In this document: in pieces, positions 42,427 through 54,621 of the stretch
Layout of the letters: every line of letters begins with the position of its first letter
Position numbering within the stretch: position 1 is the first letter of the stretch
Assembly (NCBI RefSeq): GCF_024166365.1
Contig: NW_026060237.1
Span: forward strand, 2,356,001-2,420,000
Length of the DNA: 64,000 nt
Direction: 5' to 3'
Source of the DNA: Elephas maximus indicus
Lineage: Eukaryota > Chordata > Mammalia > Proboscidea > Elephantidae
The notes under the pieces: model-generated
Told to the model about the DNA's origin: nothing
Seen by the model: the letters and a program-made list of their open reading frames with translations, nothing else
Database searches by the model: none
Made by a program: the position numbers and the translations under genes

Positions 42427-43494
42427 ATGGCTCAGAGACAGTAGTCGATATCAAACCACATAAAGAAGCAGACCACGACTGCTTCTACAACTCCCCAAAC
42501 TAAAGAATCAAAATCTTTCCCAAATGAAGATACAATCCTGGAATTGCCAGATACAGAATATAAAAAACTAATTTACAGAATGCTTCAAGACATCAAGTAT
42601 GAACTCAGAAATGAAATAAGGCAATCTACGAAAATAGCCAAGGAACACACTGATAAAGCAGTTGAAGAAGTCAAAAAGATTATTCAAGAACATATTGGAA
42701 AAAGTAATAAGTTGCAAGAATCCATAGAGAAACAGCATTCAGAAATCCAAAAGATTAACAATAAAATTACAGAATTAGACAACGCAATAGGAAGTCAGAG
42801 GAGCAGACTAGAGCAATTAGAATGCAGTCTGGGAAATCTGCAGGACCAGGGAATTAACACCAATATAGCTGGAAAAAAATCAGATAAAAGAATTTAAAAA
42901 AATGAAGAATCCCTAAGAATCATGTGGGACTCTATGAAGAAGGATAACTTGCATGTGATTGGAGTCCCAGAACAGGGAGGGATATCAGAAAACACAGAGA
43001 GAATAGTTGAAGATCTGCTGACAGAAAACTTCCCTGACATCATGAAAAATGAAAGGATATCTACCCAAGATGCTCATCGAACCCCATATAAGATTGATCC
43101 AAAAAGAAAATCACCAAGACATATTATCATCAAACTTGCCAAAACCAAAGATAAAGAGAAAATTTTAAAAGCAGCCAGGGATAAAAGAAAGGTCTCCTAC
43201 AATGGAGAATCAATAAGTTCAGAATACTCAGCAGAAACCATGCAGGCAAGAAGACAATGGGACAACATATACAGAGCACTGAAGGAGAAAAACTGCCAGC
43301 CAAGGATCATATATCCAGCAAAACTCTCTCTCAAATATGAAAGTGAAATGAAGACATTTACAGATAAACACAAGCTTAGAGAATTTGCAAAAACCAAACC
43401 AAAGCTACAAGAAATACTAAAGGAAATTGGTCAGAAAACCAATAATATCAGATACCAGCACAAAGCAAGGTCACAGAACAGAACATCCTGATAT
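42427..43494 (+). pseudogene. L1 ORF1, full-length frame with two premature stops
   Basis: The frame runs from the ATG at 42427 to the stop after 43488, about 354 codons, but a TAG at 42442-42444 (codon 6) and a TAA at 42895-42897 interrupt it; no frameshift is needed to align both halves. The first half has a long coiled coil ('KEHTDKAVEEVKKIIQEHIG', 'EKQHSEIQKINNKITELDN'). The second half has the RNA-binding domain ('HVIGVPEQGG', 'RKSPRHIIIKLAKTKDKEKIL') and the C-terminal domain ('MQARRQWDNIYRALKEKNC', 'KLSLKYESEMKTFTDKHKLREF'). Confidence 0.85.
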
Positions 43495-43898
43495 CAACTC
43501 AAATAGGTAAATCACAAAAACAAATTAAGATTAAATTAAAAAAAACGCTCAAAACAGGGAATCACTGAAGTCAATATGTAAAAGATCACAATAATCAAAA
43601 AGAGGGACTAAACACAGGAGCCATAGAACTGCCATATGGAGATGGAAACAAGGCAATATAGGACAATACAAGTTAGGTTTTTACTTAGAAAAATAGGGGT
43701 AAATATTAAGATAACCACAAAGAGGTATAACAACTCCATAACTCAAAATAAAAACCAAGAAAAATGTAACGACTCAGCAAACATAAAGTGAAATACTATG
43801 AAAATGAGGAACACACAATTTACAAAGAAAAACGTCTCAGCACAAAAAAGGAAGTGGAAAAATGAAATTGTCAACAACACACAGAAAAAGGCATCAAA

Positions 43899-46800
43899 AT
43901 GACAGCACTAAATATATACTTATCTATAATTACACTGAATGTAAATAGACTAAACGCACCAATAAAGAGACAGAGAGTCTCAGACTGGATAAAGAAACAC
44001 GATCCGTCTATATGCTGCCTACAAGAGACACACCTTAGCCTTAGAGACACAAACTAAAACTCAACGGATGGAAAAAAATATATCAAGCAAACAATAAGCA
44101 AATAAGAGCAGGAGTAGCAATATTAGTTTCTGACAAAATAGACTTTAAAGTTAAATCCACCACAAAGGAAAAAGAAGGACACTACATAATGATAAAAGGG
44201 ACAGTTGACCAGGAAGATATAACCATATTATATATTTGTGCACCCAATGACAGGGCTGCAAGATACATAAAACAAACTTTAACAGAACTGAAGGGTGAGA
44301 TAGACACCTCCACAATTATAGTAGGAGATTTCAACACACCACTTTCGGAGAAGGACAGGACATCCAATAAGAAGCTCAACAGAGACACGGAAGACCTAAT
44401 TACTACAATCAACCAACTTGACCTCATTGATTTATACAGAACTCTCCACCCAACTGCTGCAAAGTATACTTCCTTTTCTATTGCATATGGAACATTCTCT
44501 AGAATAGACCACATATTAGGTCATAAAACAAACCTTTGCTGAATCCAAAACACTGAAATATTACAAAGCATCTTCTCAGACCACAAGGCCATAAAAGTGG
44601 AAATCAATAACAGAAAAATCAGGGAAAAGAAATCAAATACTTGGAAACTGAACAATACCCTGCTCAAAAAAGACTGGATTATAGAAGACATTAAGGATGG
44701 AATAAAGAAATTCATAGAATGCAAAGAGAATGAAAACAGTTCCTATGAAAACCTCTGGGACAAAGCAAAAGCAGTGCTCAGAGGTCAATTTATATCGATA
44801 AATGCACACATACAAAAAGAAGAAAGAGCCAAAATCAGAGAACTGTCCCTACAACTTGAACAAATAGAAAGTGAGCAACAAAAGAATCCATCAGGCACCA
44901 GAAGAAAACAAATACTAAAAATTAGAGCTTGAACTAAATGAATTAGAGAACAGAAAAACAATTGAAAGAATTAACAAAGCCAAAAGCTGGTTCTTTGAAA
45001 AAATTAACAAAATTGATAAACCATTGGCCAGACTGACTAAAGATACACAGGAAAGGAAACAAATAACCCGAATAAGAAACAAGATGGGCCACATCGCAAA
45101 AGACCGAACTGAAATTAAAAGAATCATATCAGATTATTATGAAAAATTGTATTCTAACAAATTTGCAAACCTAGAAGAAATGGATGAATTCCTAGGAAAA
45201 CACTACCTACCTAAACTAACACAAAGAAGTAGAACAACTAAATAGACCCATAACAAAAAAAGAGATTGAAAAGGTAATCAAAAAACTCCCAACAACAACA
45301 AAAAAACCCTGGCCCAGATGGCTTTACTGCAGAGTTCTACCAAACTTTCAGAGAACAGTTAACAACACTACTACTAAAGGTTTTTCAAAGCATAGAAAAT
45401 GACGGAATACTGCCTAACTCATTCTATGAAGCCACCCTATCCATGATAAAAAAAAACAGGTAAAGACATCACAATAAAGGAAAATTACAGACCTATATCC
45501 CTCATGAACACACATGAAAAAATCCTCAACAAAATTCTAGCCAATAGAATTCAACAACATATCAAAAAAATAATCCACCACGACCAAGTGGAATTTATAC
45601 CAGGTATGCAAGGCTGGTTTAATATTAGAAAAGCCATTAATGTAATCCACCATGTAAATAAAACAAAGGACAAAAACCACATGATCTTATCCAATGATGC
45701 AGAAAAGGCATTTGACAAAGTCCAAAACCCATTTATGATAAAAACTCTCAGCAAATAGGAATTAAAGGAAAATTCCTCAACATAATAAAGGGCATCTATA
45801 CAAAGCCAACAACCAACATCACTCTAAATGGAGGGAGCCTGAAAACATTTCCCTTGAGAACAGGAAGCACACAAGGGTGTCCTTTATCACCACTCTTATT
45901 CAACATTGTGCTAGAGGTCGTAGCCAGAGCAATTCCGCTAGACAAAGAAATAAAGGGCATCCGGATTGGCAAGGAGGAAGTAAAATTATCTCTATTTGCA
46001 GATGACATGATCTTATACACAGAAAACCCTAAGGAATCCTCCAGAAAACTACTGAAACTAATAGAAGAATTTGGCAGAGTCTCAGGTTATAAGATAAACA
46101 TATAAAATCACTTGGATTCCTCTACATCAACAAAAAGAACATTGAAGAGGAAATCACCAAATCAATACCATTCACAGTAGCCCCCAAGAAGATAAAATAC
46201 TTAGGAATAAATCTTAACAAAGATGTAAAAGACCTATACAAAAAAAAACTACAAAGTACTAGCGCAAGAAACTAAAAAGGACCTACGTGAGTGGAAAAAC
46301 ATACCTTGCTCATGGATAGGAAGACTTAACATAGTAAAAATGTCTATTCTACCAAAAGCCATCCATACATACAATGCACTTCCGATCCAAATTCCAACGA
46401 CATTTTTTAATGTGTTGGAGAAACAAATCACCAACTTCATATGGAAGGGAAAGAAGCCTCAGATAAGTAAAGCATTACTGAAAAAGAAGAAGAAAGTGGG
46501 AGGCCTCACTCTACCTGATTTTAGAACCTATTATACAACCACAGTAGTCAAAACAGCCTGGTACTGGTACAACAACAGGCACATAGACCAATGGAACAGC
46601 ATTGAGAACCCAGATATAAATCCATTCACGTATGAGCAGCTGATATTTGACAAAGGACCAGTGTCAGTTAATAGGGGAAAAGATAGTCTTTTTAACAAAT
46701 GGTGCTGGCATAACTGGATATCCATTTGCAAAAAAATGGAACAGGACCCATACCTCACACCATGCACAAAAACTAACTCCCAGTGGATCAAAGACCTAAA

Positions 46801-47715
46801 CATAAAGACTAAAACGATAAAGATCATGGAAGAAAAAATAGGGACAACTCTAGGAGCCCTAATACAGGCATAAACAGAATACAAAACATTACCAAAAATG
46901 ATGAAGAGAAACCCGATAACCAGGAGCTCCTAAAAATCAGACACCTATGCTCATCTAAAGACTTCACCAAAAGAGTAAAAAGACCAACTACAGACTGGGG
47001 AAGAATTTTCAGCTATGATATCTCCGACCAGCATCTGATCTCTAAAATCTATATGATTCCGTTAAAACTCAACCACAAAAAGACAAACAACCCAATCAAG
47101 AAGTGGGCAAAGGATATGATCATGCACTTCACTAGAGAAGATATTCAGGCAGATAACAGATACATGAGAAAATGCTCTCAGTCATTAGCCATTAAAGAAA
47201 TGCAAATTAAAACTACGATGAGATTCCATCTCACTCCAACAAGGCTGGCATTAATCCAAAAATCACAAAATAATAAATGTTGAAGAGGCTGCGGAGAGAT
47301 TGGAACTCTTATACACTGCTGGTGGGAATGTAAAATGGTACAACCACTTTGGAAATCTATCTGGCGTTTTCTTAAAAAGTTAGAAATAGAACTACCATAT
47401 AACCCAGAAATCCCACTCGTCCGAATATACCCTAGAGAAATAAGAGCCTTCACATGAACAGATATAAGCACCCCCATGTTTATTGCAGCTCTGTTTACAA
47501 TAGCAAAAAGATGGAAGCAACCAAGGTGTCCATCTACGGATGAATGGGTGAATAAACTGTGGTATATTCACACAATGGAATACTACGCATCGATAAAGAA
47601 CAGTGACGAATGTGTGAAACATTTCGTAACATGGAGGAACCTGGAATTCATTATGCTGAGCGAAATTAGTCAGAGGCAAAAGGACAAATATTGTATAAGA
47701 CCACTATTATAAGAT
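43899..47715 (+). pseudogene. L1 ORF2 (endonuclease and reverse transcriptase), broken
   Basis: ORF2 starts at ATG 43899 ('MTALNIYLSIITLNVNRLNA'). Frame pieces follow in order: endonuclease to 44057; 44189-44542 ('TIIVGDFNTPLSEKDRTS', 'FSRIDHILGHKT'); 44597-44932; 45024-45245; RT at 45504-45758 ('[11 protein letters not shown]') and 45854-46105, with the active site FADD at 45995-46006; thumb and C-terminal region 46340-46873 ('[27 protein letters not shown]'); and the end 47476-47712. At least five frameshifts or stops separate them. Confidence 0.85.
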
Positions 47716-48717
47716 CTTGGGAAATAGTATAAAGTGAGAAGGGCACATTCTTTTGTGGTTACGAGGCGGGGAGGGAGGGAGGATGGGACAGGGTTATTTA
47801 CTGATTAGTTAGTAGATAAATGCTATTTTAGGTGACGGGAAGGACAACAATACACAGAAGGTCAGCTCCACTGGACTGGACCATAAGCAAAGAAGTTTCC
47901 GGGATAAAATGAATGCTTCAACGGTCAGCGGAGCAAGGGCGGCGGGGGTTTGGGGACTATGGCTTAAGGGGACTTCTAAGCCAATTGGCATCATAATTCT
48001 ATTATGAAAATATTCTGCATCCCACTTTGAAATGTGGCATCTGGGGTCCTAAATGCTAACAAGTGGCCATCTAAGATGCATCAATTGGTCTCAACCCACC
48101 TGGAGCAAAGGAGAATGAAGAACACCAAGGTCACAGGATACCTACGAGCCCAAGAGACAGAAAGGGCCACATGAACCAGAGACTTACATCATCCTGAGAC
48201 CAGAAGAACTAGATGGTGCCCAGCCACAACTGATGACTGTCCTGACAGGGAGCACAACAGAGAACTCCTGAGGGAGCAGGAGAACAGTGGGATGCAGACC
48301 CCAAATTCTCATAAAAAGACCAGACTTAATGGTCTGACTGAGACTAGAGGAATCCCAGTGGTCATTGTCCCCAAACCTTCTGTTGGCCCAGGACAGGAAC
48401 CATTCCCGAAGACAACTCATCAGACATGGAAGGGACTAGACAATGGGTAGGAGAGAGATGCTGATGAAGAGTGAGCTACTTGTATCAGGTGGACACTTGA
48501 GACTGTGTTGGCATCTCCTGTCTGGAGGAGAGATAAGAGGGTAAAGAGGGTTAGAAACTGGCAAAATTGTCAGGAAAGGAGAGACTGGAAGGGCTGAGTC
48601 ATTAGGGGGAGAGTAAGTGGGAGTATGGAGTAAAGTGTATATACGCTGATATGTGACAGACTGACTTGATTTGTAAAAGTTCACCTAAAGCTCAGTAAAA
48701 ATTATTAAAAAAAAAAC

Positions 48718-49190
48718 AGCAAAGATGTCACTTTGATGAGTAAGGTGCACCTAACCCACGCCATTGTCTTTCAATGGCCTCATATGTTTGCAAACACTGG
48801 ACAATGAAAAAGGAAGACAGAAGAAGAACCAGTGCATTTGTATGTCGTGTTGATGAAAAATATTGAACATACCGTGGACTGCCAGATGAATGAACAAATC
48901 AGTCTTAGAAAGAAATACAACCAGCACGCTCCTTGGAAGTGAGATGGAGAGACTTTGGCTCACTTACTTTGCAGTTGCTGGAAAAGAACACACTGGTTGG
49001 TAAAGTACAGGTCAGTCAAAAAGAGAGAGACCCTCCATGAGATGGGGTAACACAGTAGCCTTCACACTGGACTCCAACATACCAGTGATGATGAAGGTGG
49101 CACAGGAATGGGCAGGGTTTCGTTTTGTCATACGTGGGGTCACCATGAGTTGGAGCCAGCTCAGCAGCAACTAACAACAAAAACAACAGA
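48718..49190 (+). mobile_element. RTE LINE 3' end, interrupted at its 5' edge by the full-length L1
   Basis: 'GCAAAGATGTCACTTTGATGAG', 'AAGGTGCACCTAACCCACGCC', 'AAAGAGAGAGACCCTCCATGAG' and 'CAGCTCAGCAGCAACTAACAAC' are the RTE C-terminus and tail. Its first bases also precede the L1 at 40880-40889, as the L1 insertion duplicated them. The 5' truncation point may lie at about 40865. Confidence 0.8.
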
Positions 49191-49570
49191 GTCACGTTAT
49201 TGCCATCTAATGAAACTTTCACTTAATGTTCAGCTAGATACACGGAGAGCGACAAGACAGCTTACTCAGTTCAGTTAATGATACCACACTCTCAGTAGGA
49301 ACTCAGGGACCCTGAGACACCCCCACTTCCCCTGCCCAGAGAGCATGCAGTGACTACCTCTGGACAGCTGTATTTCCAGGTGCTTTTCCAGGAGTCAAAG
49401 TTTACACTCTTAGACTCATCTGTTGGTGTTCCCCATCCACCACCCCTTGTCTTGCTGTAAGAAGCTTGTCCTCGTTGGGGCTCATCTCACTTCCCTCAAC
49501 ATCAATCATGTTTTCAGCCATAAAAAAAAAAAAACTCATTCTGATTTGATTCCGACTCACGGTGACGGTC
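49191..49570. other. Unassigned DNA
   Basis: 380 bp, no recognised repeat apart from a short A-run at 49522-49533. Confidence 0.3.
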
Positions 49571-50724
49571 TGTTGTTATTGTTAGGGGCCATCGAGTCAG
49601 TTCCGACTCATAGCGACCCTATGCACAGCAGAACAAAACACTGGCCAGTCCTGCGCCATCATCATAATTGTTATGCTTGAGCTAATTGTAGCAGCCACCG
49701 TGTCAATCCACCTCATTGAGGGTCTTCCTCTTTTCTGCTGACCCTGTACTCTGCCAAGCATGACGTCCTTCTCCAGGGACTGATCCCTCCTGACAACATG
49801 TCCTAAGTGTGTAAGACACAGTCTTGCCATCCTTGCCTCTAAGGGGCATTCTGGCCGCACTTCTTCCAAGACAGATTTGTTTGTTCTTTTGGCAGTCCGT
49901 GGTATATTCAATATTCTTCACCAACACCACAATTCAAAGGTGTCACGTCTTCTTCAGTCTTCCTTATTCATTGTCCAGCTTTCACATGCATATGATGTGA
50001 TTGAAAATACCATGGCTTGGGTCAGGCGCACTTTAGTCTTCAGGGTGACATCTTTGATCTTCAACAGTTTGAAGAGGTCCTTTGCCCCAGGTTTACTGAG
50101 TGCAATGCGTCTTTTGATTTCTTGACTGCTGCTTCCATGGGTGTTGATTGTGGATCCAAGTAAAATGAAATCCTTGACAGCTTCAATCTTTTCTCCTTTT
50201 ATCATGATGTTGCTCATTGGTCCGGTTGTGAGGATTTTTGTTTTCTTTATGTTAAGGTGCAATCCATACTGAAGGCTGTGGGCTTTGATCTTTGTCAGTA
50301 AGTGCTTCAAGTCCTCTTCACTTTCAGCAAGCAAGGTTGTGTCATCTGCATTACGCAGGTTTTTAATGACCCTTCCTCCAATCCTGATGCCCTGTTCTTC
50401 TTCATATAGTCCAGCTTCGTGGATGATTCATCATACAGATTAAATAGGTATGGTGAAATAATACAACCATGACAGACATCTTTCCTGACTTAAAACCATG
50501 CAGTATCCCCTTGTTCTGTCTGAACAACTGCCTCTTGATCTATGTAAAGGTTCCTCATAAGCACAATTAAGTGTTCTGGAATTCCCATTCCTCGCAGTGT
50601 TATCTATAGTTTGGTATGATCCACACAGTCGAATGCCTTTGCATAGTCAATAAAACACAGGTAAACATCCTTCTGGTATTCTCTGCTTTCAGCCAGGATC
50701 CATCTGATGTCAGCAATGATATCC
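49571..50724 (-). mobile_element. RTE LINE, RT core to 3' end, young-looking
   Basis: The plus strand starts 'GTTGTTATTGTTAGGGGCC' (the tail, in complement) and runs through C-terminal frames 49911-49597 and 50334-49954 to the RT near 50724. It is one of the better preserved copies. It ends against L1 DNA at 50725. Confidence 0.85.
49954..50334 (-). pseudogene. RTE reverse transcriptase after the YADD motif, fragment
   Basis: 126 codons: 'MLAESEEDLKHLLTKIKAHSLQYGLHLNIKKTKIL', 'GPMSNIMIKGEKIEAVKDFILLGSTI', 'SSSQEIKRRIALSKPGAKDLFKLLKIKDVTLKTKVRLTQAMVF'. The C-terminus continues at 49911-49597 after a frameshift ('ECPLEARMARLCLTHLGHVVRRDQSLEKD'). Confidence 0.8.
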
Positions 50725-51053
50725 AGATTAAGACATTGTTTTCAGTAGAATAGATATTTTTAAAATGCTAAGTCTTCCTATCCATGAGCAAGGTATGCAT
50801 TTCCACTTATGTAGGCCACTTTTTGTTTCTTGCAGAAGTGTTTTGCAATTTTCTTTGTATAAGTCCTTTACATCTCTGGTAAAAGGTATTCCTAAGTATT
50901 TTATCTTCTTGGGGGCTACTGTAAATTGTATTGATTTGGTGATTTCCTCTACGATGTTCTTCTCGTTCGTGTAGAGGAATCAAACTGATTTTTGTGTGTT
51001 TATCTTGTACCCCGATACTCTACGGAACTCTTCTATTAGTTTCTGTAGTTCTC

Positions 51054-52795
51054 TCAGGATTCCTTAGTGTTTTCTGTGTATAAGATGATGTCATCTGCAA
51101 ACAGAGACACTTTTACCTGTTCCTTGCCAATCTGGATGCCCTTTATTTCTTTGTCTAGCCTAATTGCTCTGGCTAGGACCTCCAGCACAATGTTAAATAA
51201 GAGTGGTGATAAAGGGCATTCTTGTCTGGTTCCCGATTTCAAGGGGAATGCTATTTAGGATGATGTTGGCTATTGGCTTTGTATAAATGTCCTTTATTAT
51301 GCTGAGGTATTTTCCTTCTATTCCTATTTTGCAGAGAGTTTTTTATCATGAATGGGTGTTGAACTTTGTCAAATGCCTTTTCTGCATCAATTGATAAAAT
51401 CATATGATTCTTGTCTTTTGTTGTATTTATGTGGTGGATTACATTAATTGTTTATCTAATGTTGAACCATCCCTGCGTACCTGGTATGAATACCACTTGG
51501 TCATGGTGAATTATTTTTTTGCTATGTTGTTGAATTCTGTTGCCTAGAATTTTGTTGAGGATTTCTACATCTAAGTTCATGGGGGATACAGGTGTGTAAT
51601 TTTCTTTCTTTCTTTTTTTTTTTTGGTGGATTTACCTGGTTTTGATATATAGGGATATGCTAGCTTTATAGAGTGAGTTTGGGAGTATTCCGTCCTTTTT
51701 TATGCTCTGAAATGGCTTTAGTAGTAGTGGTGTTAACTCTCCTCTGAATGTTTGGTAGATCCCTGCAGTGAAGCCATCCAGGCCAGGGTTTTTGTTGTTG
51801 TTGTTGTTGGAAGTTTTTTGACTACCTTTTCAATCTCTTCTTTTAATATGAGTATATTTAGTTGTTCTACCTTTGCTTGTATTAGCTTAGGTAGGTAGTG
51901 TGTTTCTAGGAATTCATCTACTTCTTGTAGGTTTTCAAATTTGTCAGAGTACAACTTTTCATAGTAGTCTGATATTATTCTTTTAATTTCAACTGGGTCT
52001 GTTGTAATATCACCCATCTCATTTCTTATTTGGATTATTTCCTTCCTCTCCTGTTTTTCTTTTGTCAGTTCGCCCGATGGTTTATCCGTTTTACTTTTTT
52101 CCAAAGAACCAGCTTTCAGTCTTGTGAATTTTCAATTGTTTTTCTGTTTTCTTTTTCTTTTAGTTTTGTTCTAATTTTTATTTGTTTTATTCTGGTGCTT
52201 GAGGGTTCCTTTTGTTGCCCTGTTTCTATTTGTTCAAGTTGTAGGGATAGCTCTTTGATTTTGGCCCTTTCTTCTTTTAGTATACGTGCATTTATTGATA
52301 TAAATAGACCTCTCAGTACTGCTTTGTCTGTGTCCCAAAATTTCTGATAGGAAGTGTTTTTATTCTTATTAGAGTCTATGAATTTATTTGTTCCATTCTT
52401 AATGTCTTCTATAATCCAGTCTTTTTTGATCTGGGTATTGTTCAGTTTCCAAGTGTTTGATTTCTTTTCCCTAATTTTTCTGTTATTCATTTCCACTTTT
52501 ATGGCCTTATGGTCAGAGAAGATGCTTTGTGATATTTCAGTGTTTTGGATTCTGCTAAGGCTTGCTTTATGACCTAATATGTGGTCTATTCTAGAGAATG
52601 TTCGATGTGCACTAGAAAAGAAAGTATAGTTGTTGCTGTCGCGTGGAGTATGTCTACGAGGTCAATTTGGTTGATTGTGGCATTTAGATCTTCGCTGTCT
52701 TTATTGAGCTTCTTTCTGGATGACCTGTCCTTCACCGAAAGGGGTGTGTTGAAGTCTCCTGCTATTATTGTGGAGCTGTCTATCTCACTTTTCAA
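51054..52795 (-). pseudogene. L1 ORF2 pieces (endonuclease, linker, RT)
   Basis: In protein order: 52795-52586 ('STIIAGDFNTPLSVKDRSS'), 52496-52116 ('NTWKLNNTQIKKDWIIEDIK'), 52104-51733 ('[22 protein letters not shown]'), and 51242-51054 with the active site in '[15 protein letters not shown]'. Frameshifts and stops separate them. Confidence 0.8.
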
Positions 52796-53649
52796 TGCTG
52801 ATAGAGTTTATTTTATGTTTTTTGCAGCCCCGTCATTGGGTGCATATTTAATATGGTTGTATCTTCTTGCTGTATTGTCCCTTTAGTCATTATATAGTGT
52901 CCTTCCTTATTCTTTATGAGGATTTAATTTTAAAGTCTGTTTTGTCAGAAATTGATATTGACACTCCTGCTCTTTTTTGGTTGTTGTTTACTTGAATTAT
53001 TTTTCCATCCTTTGGGTTTTAGTTTGTTCGTGTTTCTAAGTCTAAGGTGTGTCTCTTATACGTAGCATATAGATGGGTCGTGTTTTTTAATCCATTCTAT
53101 CACTCTCTGTGTCTTCATTGGTGCGTTTAGTCCATTTACATTCAGCATAATTATGGGTAGCTATGAATTTAGTGCTGTCACCGTGATGTGTTTTGTTGTG
53201 TTCTGGTGACAGTTTCTTTTTCACACTTAATTTTGTGTGGTGAGTAGATTATATATTGTCCTTTCCTCATATTCGTTGTTGTTGATTTTTTTTCTGCTGA
53301 TTCCCTATTTTTCGTTTGTATTTTATTTTGATGTGTGGGATAGTTTGTCTCCTTTGTGGTTACCTTATTATTTACCCCTGTTTTTCTAAGTTGAAACCTA
53401 ACTTTTATTTCTTTGTATCGCCTTGTCTTCCTTCCATATGGAAGGACTACATATGACTACTTATCTTAGTCCCTCTTTATTGTTTTAAAGCTGTCTTCTT
53501 TTATGTAATAACACCTCTGTTTCACTGTTTTGAGTGTTTTTTTATCTTGATTTCTTTTTGTGATTTACCTGCCTCGGTTGACTCCTGATTGCTCTGCCCA
53601 GTGTTCTAGTCTTGATTTAATACGTCATATTATAGAGTTTTTAACAAAG

Positions 53650-54621
53650 AGCTCCCTCTGGTGTTTCTCGTAGTTTTGGTTTGTCTTTTACAAATTACCT
53701 CAACTTCTGTTTATCTGGCAATGTCCTAATTTCACCTTCATAAGATTCTTGGCTGGCAATTTTTTTCCTTCAATTTTTATATGAGTAATTCCATTGCCTC
53801 CTTCCCTGCATCGTTTCTGCTGAGTAGTCCAAGCTTATTCTTATTGACTCTCCTTTGTAGGTGACTTTTCATTTATCCCTACCTGCTCTTAAAATTCTCT
53901 CTTTATCTTTGGTTTTGGCAAGTTTCAGTATAATATGTCTTGGTGACTGTCTTTTAAAGTCTACCTTACGTGGAGTTCGATAAGCATTTTAGATAGATAT
54001 TTTCTCATCTTTCATGATACCAGGGAAGTTTTCTGCCAACAAATCTTCAACAATTTTCTGTATTTTCTGTAATCCCTTCCCGTTCTGGTACTCCAATCAC
54101 TTGCAGGTTATTTCTCTTGAGAGAGTCACACATGATTCTTAACCTTTCTTCATTTTTTTATATTATTTTATCTGATTTTTCTTCAAGTATATTAGTGCTG
54201 AGTGGTTTATCTTCAAGTTCAGAAATTCTGCCTTCCACTTGCTCAATTCTGTTCCTCTTACTTTCTCTTGAGTTGTCTACTTCTGTAATTTTATTGTTAA
54301 TCTTCTGAATTTCTGGTTGCTGTCTATGGACTTTTCCAGCTTATTAAATTTTTCATTATGTTCCCGAATAATCTTTTTAATTTCTTCAGTTGCTTTATCT
54401 GTGTGTTCCTTGGATTCTTCTGTGTGTTGCCTCATTTCCTTCCTGATTTCTTGAAATGTTCTGCATATTAAACTTTTGTATTCTGCTTCCAGTATTTCCA
54501 GGAAGGCATTTTCGTCCAGGAGATATCTTGGTTCTTTGATTTGAGAGGTTGTTGAGGCAATCATGATCTTTTTTTTTTTTTTTTTAATGTGACTTGATAT
54601 TGACTGTTGTCTCCAATTCAT
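53650..54621 (-). pseudogene. L1 ORF1, broken
   Basis: Frame 54621-54277 contains 'MNWRQQSISSHIKK' followed by a lysine run, 'YLLDENAFLEILEAEYKSL' and a coiled coil ('EESKEHTDKATEEIKKIIREH'). The RNA-binding and C-terminal parts lie downstream to about 53650 in broken frames. The start resembles that inferred for the full-length L1 at 42427. Confidence 0.75.

Larger units (their letters stand above)
40890..48717 (+). mobile_element. Full-length L1 LINE (about 7.8 kb) with target-site duplication
   Basis: It starts 'GAAAAAGAGGGGGCCAAGATGG' at 40890 and ends in an A-tail at about 48706-48717. Parts in order: 5' UTR 40890-42426, ORF1 42427-43491, an inter-ORF stretch, ORF2 43899 to about 47712, 3' UTR about 47713-48705. 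The flanks AGCAAAGATG (40880-40889 and 48718-48727) are identical and mark the insertion. ORF1 has two stop codons and ORF2 is broken by several frameshifts, so it is inactive. The 3' UTR closely matches the L1 tail at 61674-62750. Confidence 0.9.
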
